Source: Cryptomeria japonica (Eukaryota; Streptophyta; Pinopsida; Cupressales; Cupressaceae). Taken from it: 64,000 nucleotides of DNA. The notes under the pieces are model-generated. The model saw nothing but the letters and a program-made list of their open reading frames with translations. It was not told the DNA's origin and made no database searches. Within the stretch, counting starts at the first letter, position 1. Every line of letters begins with the position of its first letter. The translations under genes and the position numbers were made by a program. The stretch is taken from NCBI RefSeq assembly GCF_030272615.1, contig NC_081414.1:782108119-782172118 (forward strand), written 5' to 3'. Positions 34,867 through 45,651 of this stretch are shown here, in pieces.

Positions 34867-36039
34867 TGATGGATACTAAGAGAGGGGGTGAATTAGTATA
34901 CCAAAAAATACTATACTTAACCACTTAAATAGTCTAGTAGTAAACCGGTAAAACAGTTTAACTAACAAACCGGTTAACACAAACGCAAACCAAATAGCAA
35001 GTAAGGCATTCACCCATAGAAGCACAATCACCATAACACGAGATTTTGACATGGAAACCCAAATGGGAAAAACCACGGTGAGATGAAACTCACAAGCAAC
35101 TATCTGCAGAATAGTAACCAGCCCGGTTAAGGTCATACGATGTTCTTTACCAGAACAGATCCTGTTAGGAATCTCAATCTTTATTAGGAGATAAGTCCGA
35201 TTAAAGACTACCTTGTGAGAGGATTTCAGATCCACAGTTGTAAACCACCTTGTTAGAGGATTTACAAAGGCTCTGCTAAGCCTACCTAGTTAAGGGTTTC
35301 AAACTTGTCGAAGATGTGAGTAATCAACAAGTGAGTGATCTAAATATTTGCACAATATGCTTGGCTAGTTCCTTGATAGCTCATTAATACATTTTAGGAT
35401 TACTTCAATCTTCGGTAAATCCACACTCTATTCCAGCACACAAACTTTTTCTACTCTCTTAAGATCGCACATACAAGAATTTGTCAACCACAAAAACCTT
35501 ATAGCTACACACCTGTAAAACCCTAGACATGATGTCCTTAAAAGGAATTTGATTTCATGTTGGTCCAATAGGATTACATTGCAAGTTCCTAGGTTCATTG
35601 TATCTAGACAGATTTGGTAACACAACACAAAATCACTGTCAAAGTGTCGGTGGATGGTAACTCATCACAAAGTATTACCGGTTTATACAACTTTATCGGT
35701 TACCGGTTGGTAACTTAGAGTAATACCGGTTCAATTATAAAATAGATTACCAGTTGACAGAAATGAAGACTGGGAAAATGATAACTTTCGCTTCTAGCTC
35801 CTTTGCTCTGCTCCACTTGAGATCCTTAAACCACTTCAGCTCTTCATGCCACTTGGGTCTTCATACTGCTTGAGATCGATAAACACTTTCTGCATAACAT
35901 CGCTAGTCTAAAGACTACAACATAATACCAGTTTAGAACAAATACCGGTTGAGCACAACTCATTTATTCAAAGAGTGATCTCATAGCAAGTGTGTGTCCA
36001 TCAATGACAAGCACAACATAATCATAAAAAATGCGAATA
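34867..36039 (-). repeat. Family A1 3' LTR
   Basis: About 1,173 bp, matching 41388-42596 and 22074-23250. Its first bases have mutated from TGTTGG to TATTCG, and the adjoining purine tract is also altered (TAAAGTGGGAGAT). Confidence 0.88.
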
Positions 36040-36052
36040 ATCTCCCACTTTA
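36040..36052 (-). promoter_or_regulatory. Family A1 polypurine tract, mutated
   Basis: Minus strand TAAAGTGGGAGAT directly before the 3' LTR; A2 has the intact AAAGGGGGAGAT at the same place. Confidence 0.7.
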
Positions 36053-36316
36053 GCATTGATGGCAACACTTAGGAAAAATTTTGACATCTAAGTGTTTTAC
36101 AAAAAAAATATGCCATAATAAAAAATACTCCCCCTAAGCATATACACTATCCCTTTGCAGAAAATACAATGTATACAACTCCTTACAGAGATAAACATGA
36201 ACATATACATAGCATGTATCAAAAAAAAAATTCAATACTAGAATACTTCTTCGCCTTTGCCAACAATGACAAAATATAGCTAAAAAAACCCCTGTTTCTA
36301 TTAGCTGAAAAAGTGT

Positions 36317-39300
36317 TTATGACAATACAGAATGAAACTTGTCAAAAATAGATTTAAAGTCCTGCATAATTTGCTTCATGGATAAGGACCATGACTCAAG
36401 AAATAAGGTAGCAACCTCATTCTCCATTTGCATCTGATAGACCTGTTCTTCTGTGGCATCCAAGGTACTCATCTCTTGAGTGACTATTAGGGCATCCAGA
36501 TTGAGATAACATTTCTGAAGAATTTGCAGTCTTGGTAGTAGGACTAGTTGAAGTTCCTGCAAATTTCATGTCCGGTTGCTTATCTCTGCCTCTATTTTTG
36601 CAGACTAGAGTTGAAATTGGTGAGCGACTTTCCCATATGTGGTGAAGGAATCATAGGGCATCTTGAAGGTGCTTATGAATGACTGCATATCAAATTGCAG
36701 TTTGTCTTTCTAAGAAAGTACATCATCACAGAATAGATGGGGTTGACATATCTTACTAAGTAGTAATTTCCCCTCACCCATTGCATCTCTGATGTCCTTC
36801 TGTGCCTTCTACAGATCGAACCAGAGCTCATGTAACTTTTTCACCAAGGCAGTGTTCAGGGCCTTTTGATGCTCCTTCTTGGCATTTGCTTCAGCAACCT
36901 CTTCCAAGCTTTGGACCTGGTCCTCCACAACTATGCATAAGAGTTTTAGTTGGACCAAAGAGGAATTGGTACTAGGGAGGTTGGTACCAGGTATCAAACC
37001 AGTAAGAGTGTCCACCACAACTTGGATCATGTCTTGCTCCTTCTTCCTCCTTATCACCTCCAGGTGTTCTTGAGAAAGCTTAATGCTCTGTAGTAGCTCC
37101 GATTCATTTGCAGATTGGAGATCAATGGGACTGGTAATGTCAGTCAGTCTGGCTTGACTACTGATTGCCTTTCGAGTCTCCACTTGAGTTCTCTGTGTCG
37201 CTTCCTCCTTCTCTTTTGCTCTCGGCTTGTCTTCTTCTTCCTTCTTTTTCTCCTCTTCCTCTATTTTTCATTTCTCTTCTTCTTCTTCTTTATGCTTCTC
37301 TTCATCCTCATCCTTCTTCTTCTTCTCTTCTTTTATCTTATCCTCTTCCCACTTCCTCTTCTCCTCTTCCTTTCTCTTCTCCTCTCCTTTTCTCTTCTCC
37401 TCTACCTGTTTCTTTTCTTCTTCTTGTTCTGCTTCCTTCTTCTTCTTCTCTTCCTCTTTTCTTTTTTCTTCTTCCTTTCATTTCTTTTTCGCTTCCTTTT
37501 CTTCTTTCTTATTTTCCTCTTCTTTTCTCTTGTCCTCTTCCTATTTCCGCTTTTCTTCTTCTTTTCTCTTTTCTTCTTCATCTGCCTATTTCTTTTTTCT
37601 TCTTCCTGTTACTTCTTTTCTTCCTCTACCTATTTTTCTTGTCCTACTTCTTTTGTTGATGTACCTGGAGTAACATCTTCATCAATGGGTTCCATTTGAT
37701 CAGTGACCGGTACTCCTTCACTATCATATGCTACATCCAGTTGATTGATTTCCGGTTCTTGCTCAACTTTTCTATAGGCTTCTACCACTTGGTGCAACCT
37801 TAGATGGGATTGCACAAGGGAGTGGGTATCTTTAGTCACTTCAGGAGTTTTTCCTTCTAGTAATTAGAGTCTCCTTCTTCGCATAAAGAAGAGGCCTTTA
37901 TATTTGTCCAAAACTTCATAAAGTTCTGAATTAGATACATCAGCAAAGTATTGTGCAAACACTTCCTCTCTTATTTCTCATTCCATCTCTATGGAAATGC
38001 TCCATTTGTTATCTAAATAATTATACAAAGAATTAGGTACCTCAGATCTAATTTTTGAGGGTGACCGGTCATTAATACATAAGTATTGAATGACTTCCTA
38101 TTCCACTTCCTCTTTCTCATTATCATTGACATCATCAAAATATTCTTTTAAATCACTAAGTAGTTTTCTTCTAAGATTTTTGATAGTCCTTTGACAATGT
38201 GACAAAGGTTTATAAGAGGAAACGTGAATATTTACCATTGCAAATGTTGTCGGTTCATTGTTGGTTGCTTTTGTCTTCTTCCTTGTTTGCCTAGTCTTCT
38301 TAGGTTGTTCTTTAGACACAGTGTCCTCTGAGTCCGGTGTGATATCTTTTGTTTTTTTCTTTCTCTTGAAGACTTTGGTGGGTGTAGCTTCTAGTTTCTT
38401 CTTTGCTGGTGACCGCTTGGTCACTTTGGGACTGGCTACAGTAACTGGTGCCGATGCTGAAGGCACTGCCTTTCCCTTCTTTATTGAGGGTTCTTCAACT
38501 GGTGTAACCCTTTCAAAATAGGTGCCAGTTCTCTTTTCCTTTGGATCGAGGGGCGAGGCGAGTAGGGTAGAGTCATACCCATCTAGCATGTCATACATTA
38601 CCTCATATCCCATGGGTTCCACTTCTTCTTTTCTTGGTTCAACCGCCTCCATTATGCACTCATCAACTTTGATGGTGAAGCAGATGTCATCTTCATATTT
38701 CTTGACAATATCACCTGATATTCTCACTCTTTGGCTCATCTTGCATCTAAACTCATCAAAGTATTTGTTTAGAACTTCTGGATAACTGGTTCCAACCACT
38801 TGAAGGCTTTCCTTGATTTTCTTTATAATCGGTTGGTTAGCAGACCACTGAATATCTCCAACTCCTGGGAAGTAACCTTGGAAGTAGAAGAACAACCCAA
38901 CCAATAGTTGTCCAAACTTAAATCTCAAGGCATTGTCCTATTTAATCGACTTCAGGATCACTAAAAGTTGCCTTTGCATATAGGTGCATAAGTCAAATGA
39001 TGCATCTTCCATGATCATCCCATAGGAAGCATTTACCACTGTAGCAAAGACAGAGTTGATCCTGCTACCATAAAATGTTTGGTAACCTATTACCATGCAA
39101 GCATATTTGACCAGATCATCCTTGATGGGATTGATGGTTATACCCTGTTGGTCGCTCACAGAACTGGTGAGCTTGGTCATTTCCATCTTGCTAATCTTCC
39201 TTAGGGTTGGCACTTCACTGACATTACAAAAATAGGTGACGACATGAATCGCTTCTGGTGTGGTGTCATGTGTCCACTCTAAGTACATTTTATCACTGTG

Positions 39301-39615
39301 GACTCTACTCAAAATGATGTGGATGTGATCATTTGAAAACTCTTCAAGGAAATAGACTGCATTGTGAAGCTTTTTCTTTTCCAAGATGCTAAATTCTGGT
39401 TTAATCTTCTTATCCTTCCCACAGAACAAACTCAACTAAGAATGAATCATCAAAGATCCTAGGTCTTCAATTTTACAGTCAACGTAATCAGAAATGCCTT
39501 CCTCGACTATGACACCAGTAGGTATTTGAGATAGGGCATTATATTTTGCCTTCCATTGAATAAAGTCTACTAAATCAACATGTACACTAGAGCTAGAGTG
39601 TGATGCGGAAGCCAT
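36317..39615 (-). pseudogene. Family A ORF2, copy A1 (unknown protein)
   Basis: Start ATG at 39615 (MASASHSSSVHVDLVDF), end at a stop at 36317; about 1,100 codons with several stops (for example 39436 and 38938). The largest open pieces are 39435-38938 and 38928-38098. N-terminal domain: FCGKDKKIKPEFSILEKKKL, LTSSVSDQQGITINPIKDDL, VKYACMVIGYQTFYGSRINS, FKFGQLLVGLFFYFQGYFPG, then MEAVEPRKEEVEPMGYEVMY near 38640-38580. Basic hinge KVFKRKKKTKD near 38365. Then a Lys/Glu-rich helix at 37630-37200 and a C-terminal coiled coil (QSLEEVAEANAKKEHQKA, 36910-36850). Protein similarity to A2 is high and co-linear. I do not know this family; the nuclear-signal-like hinge and coiled coil suggest a self-associating nuclear or nucleic-acid-associated role, which is inference. 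Confidence 0.78.
37200..37640 (-). repeat. Lys/Glu-rich helix-coding low-complexity tract (A1)
   Basis: Pyrimidine-rich plus strand; minus strand encodes EEKRKEEEKKK-type blocks within ORF2. Plus-strand Leu/Phe/Ser-rich frames here are artefacts of this composition. Confidence 0.8.
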
Positions 39616-40056
39616 GATAAAATAGAGAAATTTGAAAAATACCTTCGTAAATCAAAATTTAGGGCTCGCAAATTATACTTCCCCACACACTCCTTCGATT
39701 GCTGAAATACCACTTTGTGTTCTACACTTGACCGATTGATATTAGCTTCTGATTTTTCTTCAAGGTTTTGAAAATTCTTCAAATCACAATTCAAATCTCT
39801 TTTCTTCGCTCAGTGCTTAAAAACTTCTTCACTCGAGAAATGATAAGTGAAAAATGACTTGAAAAATCTTTTTAAACAAGTTCTTCACCTACCATAATAA
39901 ATGCTCCAATATTAGGGCATAAACCCTAATTTGCCTTTTACCATTTCTAGTCTTCTGCCAATTGACAAGGAACACATACTAGTTAAGGTCTTTTACCGAT
40001 GTAAACTGGGGGTTCAAAACATTTCACCATTTGCTCCCCCTAAGCTTTTTTGATGC
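39616..40056 (-). other. Family A spacer between ORF1 and ORF2
   Basis: About 440 bp of non-coding sequence on the minus strand between the ORF1 stop and the ORF2 ATG. The half next to ORF2 is also present in A2 (up to 26935). How ORF2 is expressed is unclear; a spliced or separate transcript would be needed. Confidence 0.55.
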
Positions 40057-41349
40057 TTAGTTTGTTGGTTGAGTGACTTCCACACTAGGTGCAGAAACTA
40101 GTTCTTCTTGAATCACTTCTTTTGGCTTCTTCTTCGAGGTTTTCTTCATATCCACTTGAATAGTTTCAACATCAATCTTTCCTTTCGAAGTGACCAGTAT
40201 ATAATCTGATATATTCTTTCTTGTTCTACAGAATCTTGTTGTATGACCTAGTTTGTTGCAATGATAGCAAATCATTCCAGGTGATCTCCAAGGTCCATTA
40301 TTCATGTTTCCATTCTTCCTTCTGCATGTTGCAGTAGTGTCACCATGACCATGATAAATCAAACATGTTGCTCTCCATCTAGTTGCCACTTGATAGCCAC
40401 TACTTCCAGACTGATGATTATAGGTATTAAACCAGTTTGAGTTCCGGTTCCCAGAAGGTTCAGAAAACACTCCTTGACTCCTTTGAGTATACCTTCCGGT
40501 GTTGTGCATAATAGACCTTCATTCAAATGCTCTATTCCCAAACTTGTTGCATGCATAAAAATTACCATTGAATCTATTGGGTCTAGGCTTATCATTTAGA
40601 AAATAAGGAAAATTATTGTAAGCCTTACTTCTACATACATTGGCAGTGTGTCCTTCCTTGAGACAATTAAAGAAAACAAGTTTGAACTTTTGCTTACCTT
40701 TATCCTTTCGTGTCGGTTGTTTCTTTGATGCTCCATCTTTTGTTCTAGAGGTCTCACCTTCCTCATAATCAGAGAAACCAAGTCCATTGGTATTCTTTAC
40801 TGGTTTAGCTGATTCAAGCTTTTGCTCTAGCTTGACAGTGCTCTTATTGAATTTGGCAAGTATTTCCTTTGACTCAATAAATTCTTTGGTAATAGCAGCA
40901 TTGGATTCCTCTAAGGTTGCATTCTCAGAAATAACCATGTGTATTTCACCTTGCATTTCTTCCTTTAACATTTTATTTTCATGAAGATGAGCGATAAGTG
41001 CACTGATCTCTTGCTTTAGCTTGGAGATCTCATGATCTTTTTCTTTTACCAGATCTTCAGCTTTCCTCCAGTTCTCAAGCTCTTAACACATTCAGATAGT
41101 TAGTCCTTCAAGTTCTCTTCTTAGGTTGGCATTGGACTCATTCAATTTTTCAACTTCTTGAACTAGGGCTTCCATCTCTACTTCGTCAGAAGAACTATTT
41201 TCAGTTAGCTCCATCAGTTTTTCAACATGCTCTCTTCTTTTTGCCATAGAGGCCTTGTACTTGACTTTGAGTTCATCAAAGGCTTTCTCAATTTGAGTGA
41301 GTTGATGAGTAAGCTCCCTCACAGTGTATTCCCCCATATCTCCTTCCAA
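40057..41349 (-). pseudogene. Family A ORF1: coiled coil plus four CCHC zinc knuckles
   Basis: Starts MEGDMGEYTVRELTHQLTQI at 41349, 25 bases inside the primer-binding site, and ends with TQPTN at 40057. Stops at about 41092 and 40516 interrupt it. Residues 1-200 are a heptad-rich coiled coil with no recognisable copia capsid (UBN2) block. Four zinc knuckles follow: FFNCLKEGHTANVC (first Cys lost), FYACNKFGNRAFE (degenerate), CLIYHGHGDTTATC (second Cys lost) and CYHCNKLGHTTRFC (intact, near 40260-40220). The C-terminus is Lys-rich (KKTSKKKPKE). The role is probably gag-like RNA binding and particle or complex formation, inferred from the knuckles and position. Confidence 0.75.
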
Positions 41350-41373
41350 GTGGTTAAACTTATAGAAAGGTTG

Positions 41374-41385
41374 GCTCTGATAACA
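41374..41385 (-). promoter_or_regulatory. Family A1 primer-binding site (tRNA-iMet)
   Basis: Minus strand TGTTATCAGAGC, one change from TGGTATCAGAGC, two bases after the 5' LTR end. Confidence 0.88.
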
Positions 41386-41387
41386 AT

Positions 41388-42596
41388 TGATGAATACTAA
41401 GAGGGGGGTGAATTAGTATACCAAAAAATATTATACTTAAACACTTAAACAGTCTAGCAGTGAACCAGTAAAATAGTTTAACTAACAAACCAGTTAACAC
41501 AAACACAAACCAAATGACAAGTAAGGCATTCACCCACAAAAAAGCACAATCACCATAACATAAGATATTTTGATGTGGAAACCCAAATGGGAAAAACCAC
41601 GGTGAGATGAAACTCACAAGCAACTATCTGCAAAATAGTAACTAGACCGGTTAAGGTCAGACCGGTTAAAGTTATACAATGTTCTTTACCAAAACAGATC
41701 CTATTAGGAATCTCAATCTCTGTTAGGTGATAAGTTCAATTAAAGACTACCTTGTGAGAGGATTTCAGATCAGTAGTTGTGAACCACCTTGTTAGAGGAT
41801 TTACAAAGGCTCTGCTAAGCCTACCTAGTTAAGGGTTTCAAACTTGCTGAAGATGTGAGTAATCAACAAGTGAGTGATCTAAATATTTGCACAATATGCT
41901 TGGTTAGATCCTTGATAGCTCATTAACACATTTTAGCATTACTTCAGTCTTCAATAAATCCACACTCTTTTCCAGCACACAAACTTTTTCTACTCTCTTA
42001 AGATCGCACATACAAGAATTCCTCAACCACAAAAACCTAACAACTACACACCTGTAAAACCCTAGACATGATGTCCTTAAAACAAATTTGATTTCATGTT
42101 GGTCCAATAGGATTACATTGCAAGTTCTTAGGTTCATTATATCTAGACACATTTGGTAACACGACACAAAATCACCATCAAAGTGTCAGTGGATGGTAAC
42201 TCATCACAAAAATATACTGGTTGGTAACTCATCATAGAGTATTACCAGTTTATACAACTTTACCAGTTACCGATTGGTAATACTGGTTCAATTATAAAAC
42301 AGATTACCGGTTGACAGAAATGAAGACTGCGAAAATGATAACTATTGCTTCTATCTCCTTTGTTCCGCTCTGCTTGAGATCCTTAAACTACTTGAGCTCT
42401 TCATGCCGCTTGGGTCTTCATACTGCTTGAGATTGGTAAACACTTTCTGCATAACATCGCTAGTCTAAAGACTACAACATAATACCGATTTAGAACAAAT
42501 ATCGGTTGAGCATAGCTCATACATTCAAAGAGTGATCTCATAGCAAGTGTGTGTCCATCAATGACAATCACAACATAATCATAAAAAATGCCAACA
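41388..42596 (-). repeat. Family A1 5' LTR
   Basis: About 1,209 bp, minus strand TGTTGGCATTTTTTATG (42596) to GTATTCATCA (41388). Contains repeated ACCGGTT/AACCGGT motifs near 41650-41670 and 42230-42310. Confidence 0.9.
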
Positions 42597-43014
42597 GTTA
42601 TGGTGGTCAGACATACAAGTTTTTATATTTTTAAAAAGTTGTAATAAGAAAATCATTCAATTATTTATTTAAAAAATAACAACAAAAAAAAAATGTGTCA
42701 CATCTTGACATGAGTCTTCTACTTATATCTAAAATCTTATAAAAAAATATTATTATTTGATTGTGGTTAGGGTGGTTAGACAGAGACCCACTTCATATAT
42801 TTTTCTAGAAATTTAAGTACTACTACATTCAAATTTCAAAATTTTATCAAATATATATATTTTTTTTAGTAGCTTAGAAACTACTTTTTTTTTTTTACAG
42901 ATTCCACTCTTACATATTTTTGAAATAATGCTGGTAACTTATTCAAATTTTTACATCAAGTTGCATAACTTTGTTTCCTAAATTTTCATTTCCACTTAAG
43001 GGCCTATTTGGCCC

Positions 43015-43720
43015 ACCATGATCCTGCACATGCCAAAGAAGTGAAAAAGTTGAAGACAAAAAGTAAAGTTTTTGAAAGTAGAAATTTTTTGGAAGACTTG
43101 ATTATCATACAGAAAGCTCATTTAGACAATATTGGACTAGGATTTCAGACAAGTGAATGTTCAAATTAGAATGATAAATAAAAAAGGCAAGGAAGTTAAA
43201 GTTGAAATAGAAAAGAAACCTGAAGATGCAAGCAAAACCCAGAATTAGAGAACTACTACAAGGAGATTACCGATTCATGAACTTAACCCACAAAGGTACC
43301 CATAATTTAAGGGTTATTGTTTTTAATGCAATAAATTTAGTCATAAAGAAATGAATTGTATAAGAATTCAATGTTACAATGGCAAGAAGTTTGGTCACAA
43401 AGTAAATTACTATAGAAATCATGTTATGAGTCAGAATCATAATCTAGTTGGAATGAAAAAGGGAAAATAGTAATTTTTATGGATATTGTCATCTATGCAA
43501 TGGTTATAGTCATAAAGTTAATTAGTGTAGATCTAGAAGACATTGAGAAAATTCAGTGCAGAGGAACATCAATTGTTACAAGTGCAATCACCTCTTCCTC
43601 CAGTGTCAACACCTCTTCTTTCGGTAATTGAGCTTATTGCTTTAGCTCAAGTAGAGTTTCTCAAAGAAAATATTTTGGTCCCATCTTCTAAGTTAGTTCA
43701 TGTCATTAGTTCGACATGAT
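43015..43720 (+). pseudogene. Element C ORF1, zinc-knuckle part
   Basis: Plus-strand frame pieces contain four CCHC-like units: CNKFSHKEMNC after a stop at the second position (near 43325-43360), QCYNGKKFGHKVNYY (43368-43412), a YCHLCNGYSHKVN unit in a shifted frame (43488-43530), and NCYKCN (43573-43590). All have lost one or more ligands or are split by stops. The array of four knuckles after a coiled coil repeats the family A ORF1 plan although DNA similarity is low. Confidence 0.6.
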
Positions 43721-43930
43721 TGTGCTTGAGATGCAATTTGGTAATTCAATGTTTGTGCTGACATCTTTAACAAGACATTTTCTGGTGACAAAACCCTAGA
43801 AGAAATTGGTAAGTTAAATTTGGGAATGTGAGACCATTTTCATCATTATCCGAAGAAGAATTGTTTGAAGAGAAAGATCAAAATCTAAAGAGCAAAGAGA
43901 AAAGAAGTGAAGAAAGAATGGAGTAAAAAA

Positions 43931-45370
43931 TGATTGTCAGAGAATCAAGTAGTGAAAGTTTTCAATCTTTGCAAAAGGTACAAATGGATGAGTTTCACAC
44001 ATAGGAGATTAGAAAAATGGAAAGGAGTTTAAGTGAAGTAGATTTACAAAAGGTCAAGGACTTGAGTCATAAAGGAATGTATTTATGGAGTGAATTCCTA
44101 TTGTTCGATAGGAAGTAATCAGGTTGATATTAATTCATGTGCTAAATGAATGTATTGTGTTGGATAAACCCTATCCAATCTCAATGGACATTACTTTGGA
44201 TGTTACTAGCCTATGCAAAATTGGAAGTGTGTTGGTTAAGAAGATAGTAAACAATAAGGAGGTTAAAAACCTAACTAGTGTGATGGGTGATCATAAAGAA
44301 TTATTAATCGACAAAATTGTTAATCCCATTGTGAGGTATGTGGCATATGGTATATCCTATAAGATTTATCTCAAAAATAGGGAAGGTTCTACTTTGGCTA
44401 TTGCAGTGTATGTTGTGTATAATATTGCTATGGAATATGTTGTGTTTGACTGTGAATTTTTAAATAATCAACTGTTAGAGAATGCCAAAATGACAAAAGA
44501 GCAAGGTTATCTCTTCCAGTTTGGTTTGTTACTTGTGTGTTTGACTATTTTTTTGTTGGGATCTCTTCTAGCTAAGAAGAATGAGATATGGGAATTTGGA
44601 GTCTTGGTTGTTAGGAAAATATTTCGATATCTTAATGGATTGGATAAGAGAGAAGTGCATGTGATACTTATTTCAAATCATTTTTGGACATGTGGAGTAT
44701 TAGTCTGGTATCCTCTACTATCGGTTCAAGTAAAGATAGTCTGACCTCTGAAAAGAGATTGACTCCTTTGGTTCTTTGGAACCTGAGAAGAAGTAGAAAA
44801 TACAAAAATAGGGAGAAGTCATGAGGTTAGATGATCCGAAAAACCCTTGTAGTTAAGGAAGAATTAGAAATTGCAAAGAAAGAAGAAGAAGATTAAGAAG
44901 AAGAAGTTGATAACATGTAGGAAAGGTTGAAAAAATGTGAAGATGCTACGAAGAATTTATCTATATGCATAAACAAGATGAGCGATTGTATCAACAATGC
45001 TAGGAAGGTTTACAGGTATTGTCTTTCATGGCCAGCTGCTATGGTGAAGCATAAAGCAAAGATTGGAACTGTTGAAGAAGTATTGAGTTCTACTAGTAAG
45101 TCACTTTATTTTCTAAGCGACAAAGATGGAGAGAAAAGGAAAAAGGTAAATTCCTTATAAGATAAGTTGTTATTCTTGCAAAGGGAGAGAGAAGATTATG
45201 TGATTATTTTCTTGAAAGTTAAGGAGATTGTTGAAGCTAATCTAGAACATATTTCAGCAATGCTTGGTGATGCAATTGAGTATGAGTAGAATTTGATCAT
45301 TCTAGACAATTTTTCTCATGTTGTTGATTTGTTGGTGGAATGTAGGAGTTTATCTATTAGCATTAAATTG
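43931..45370 (+). pseudogene. Element C ORF2 remnant, homologue of family A ORF2
   Basis: The best-kept piece is an open frame of 206 codons at 44124-44744. It can be aligned by eye with family A ORF2: LTSVMGDHKELLIDKIVN with LTSSVSDQQGITINPIKD, VRYVAYGISYKIY with VKYACMVIGYQTF, YNIAMEYVVFDCEF with YGMIMEDASFDLCT, and FQFGLLLVCLTIFLLGS with FKFGQLLVGLFFYFQGY. Upstream (43931-44120) a decayed start resembles the preceding helical part. Downstream, 44870-45370 has an acidic Glu-rich stretch and a helical segment (MKKCEDATKNLSICINKM), analogous to the C-terminal coiled coil of family A. The Lys/Glu helix is much shorter or lost. Function unknown. Confidence 0.65.
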
Positions 45371-45640
45371 GATTAAGGAGAAATAAAAGCAAATATTTCA
45401 GAAAAAAAGCAATTGAGAATATTTTTGGGCTGATATGCAAGTTTGACAATTTTGTTGTTGAACACATTTTTCTTTCTTTCTTTTTCATCAAAGGCAGGCT
45501 TTGTCCTTGATGTCAAGGTGGAAAAAGGTAAATGGAGACATAAAGAAAAAGGTAGACTACTAGAGATATATGAGTAAGGGGGAGTTATACATAGAGATGT
45601 TTTTGAGTTTATTCTTTTGAGATGTTTTGTGATTAATGAC
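45371..45640 (+). other. Element C 3' non-coding region
   Basis: Non-coding interval before the 3' LTR. It contains GGGGGAGTTATAC near 45580 and the phrase GTGATTAATGACAAATGGGAG leading into the polypurine tract. Confidence 0.5.
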
Positions 45641-45651
45641 AAATGGGAGAT
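45641..45651 (+). promoter_or_regulatory. Element C polypurine tract
   Basis: AAATGGGAGAT directly before TGTTGG of the 3' LTR; degenerate relative to AAAGGGGGAGAT. Confidence 0.65.

Larger units (their letters stand above)
34867..42596 (-). mobile_element. Family A copy 1 (A1), full-length non-autonomous LTR element
   Basis: Flanked by the perfect five-base duplication gttat (34862-34866 and 42597-42601). Minus-strand order: 5' LTR 42596-41388, primer-binding site 41385-41374, ORF1 41349-40057, spacer, ORF2 39615-36317, polypurine tract 36052-36040, 3' LTR 36039-34867. Length 7.7 kb. There is no protease, integrase or reverse transcriptase anywhere inside, so it must be mobilised by enzymes of other elements. 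LTRs differ by roughly one base in ten over the stretch compared by eye. Confidence 0.9.
34690..43014. mobile_element. Possible hAT-like inverted-repeat element, interrupted by A1
   Basis: Left end GGGCCAAAAAGTGG at 34690; right end, read on the minus strand from 43014, GGGCCAAATAGGCC: about ten of twelve end bases agree. Flanks are atcatgag (34682-34689) and accatgat (43015-43022), six of eight identical, the duplication length of hAT elements. Without A1 it is about 590 bp, AT-rich and non-coding. Its removal brings the two halves of element C ORF1 together. Evidence is short motifs only. Confidence 0.4.

Noticed and set aside
37115-37699. Equivalent plus-strand hydrophobic frames in A1
   Set aside because: Same artefact of the pyrimidine tract; the minus frame aligns with A2 ORF2.
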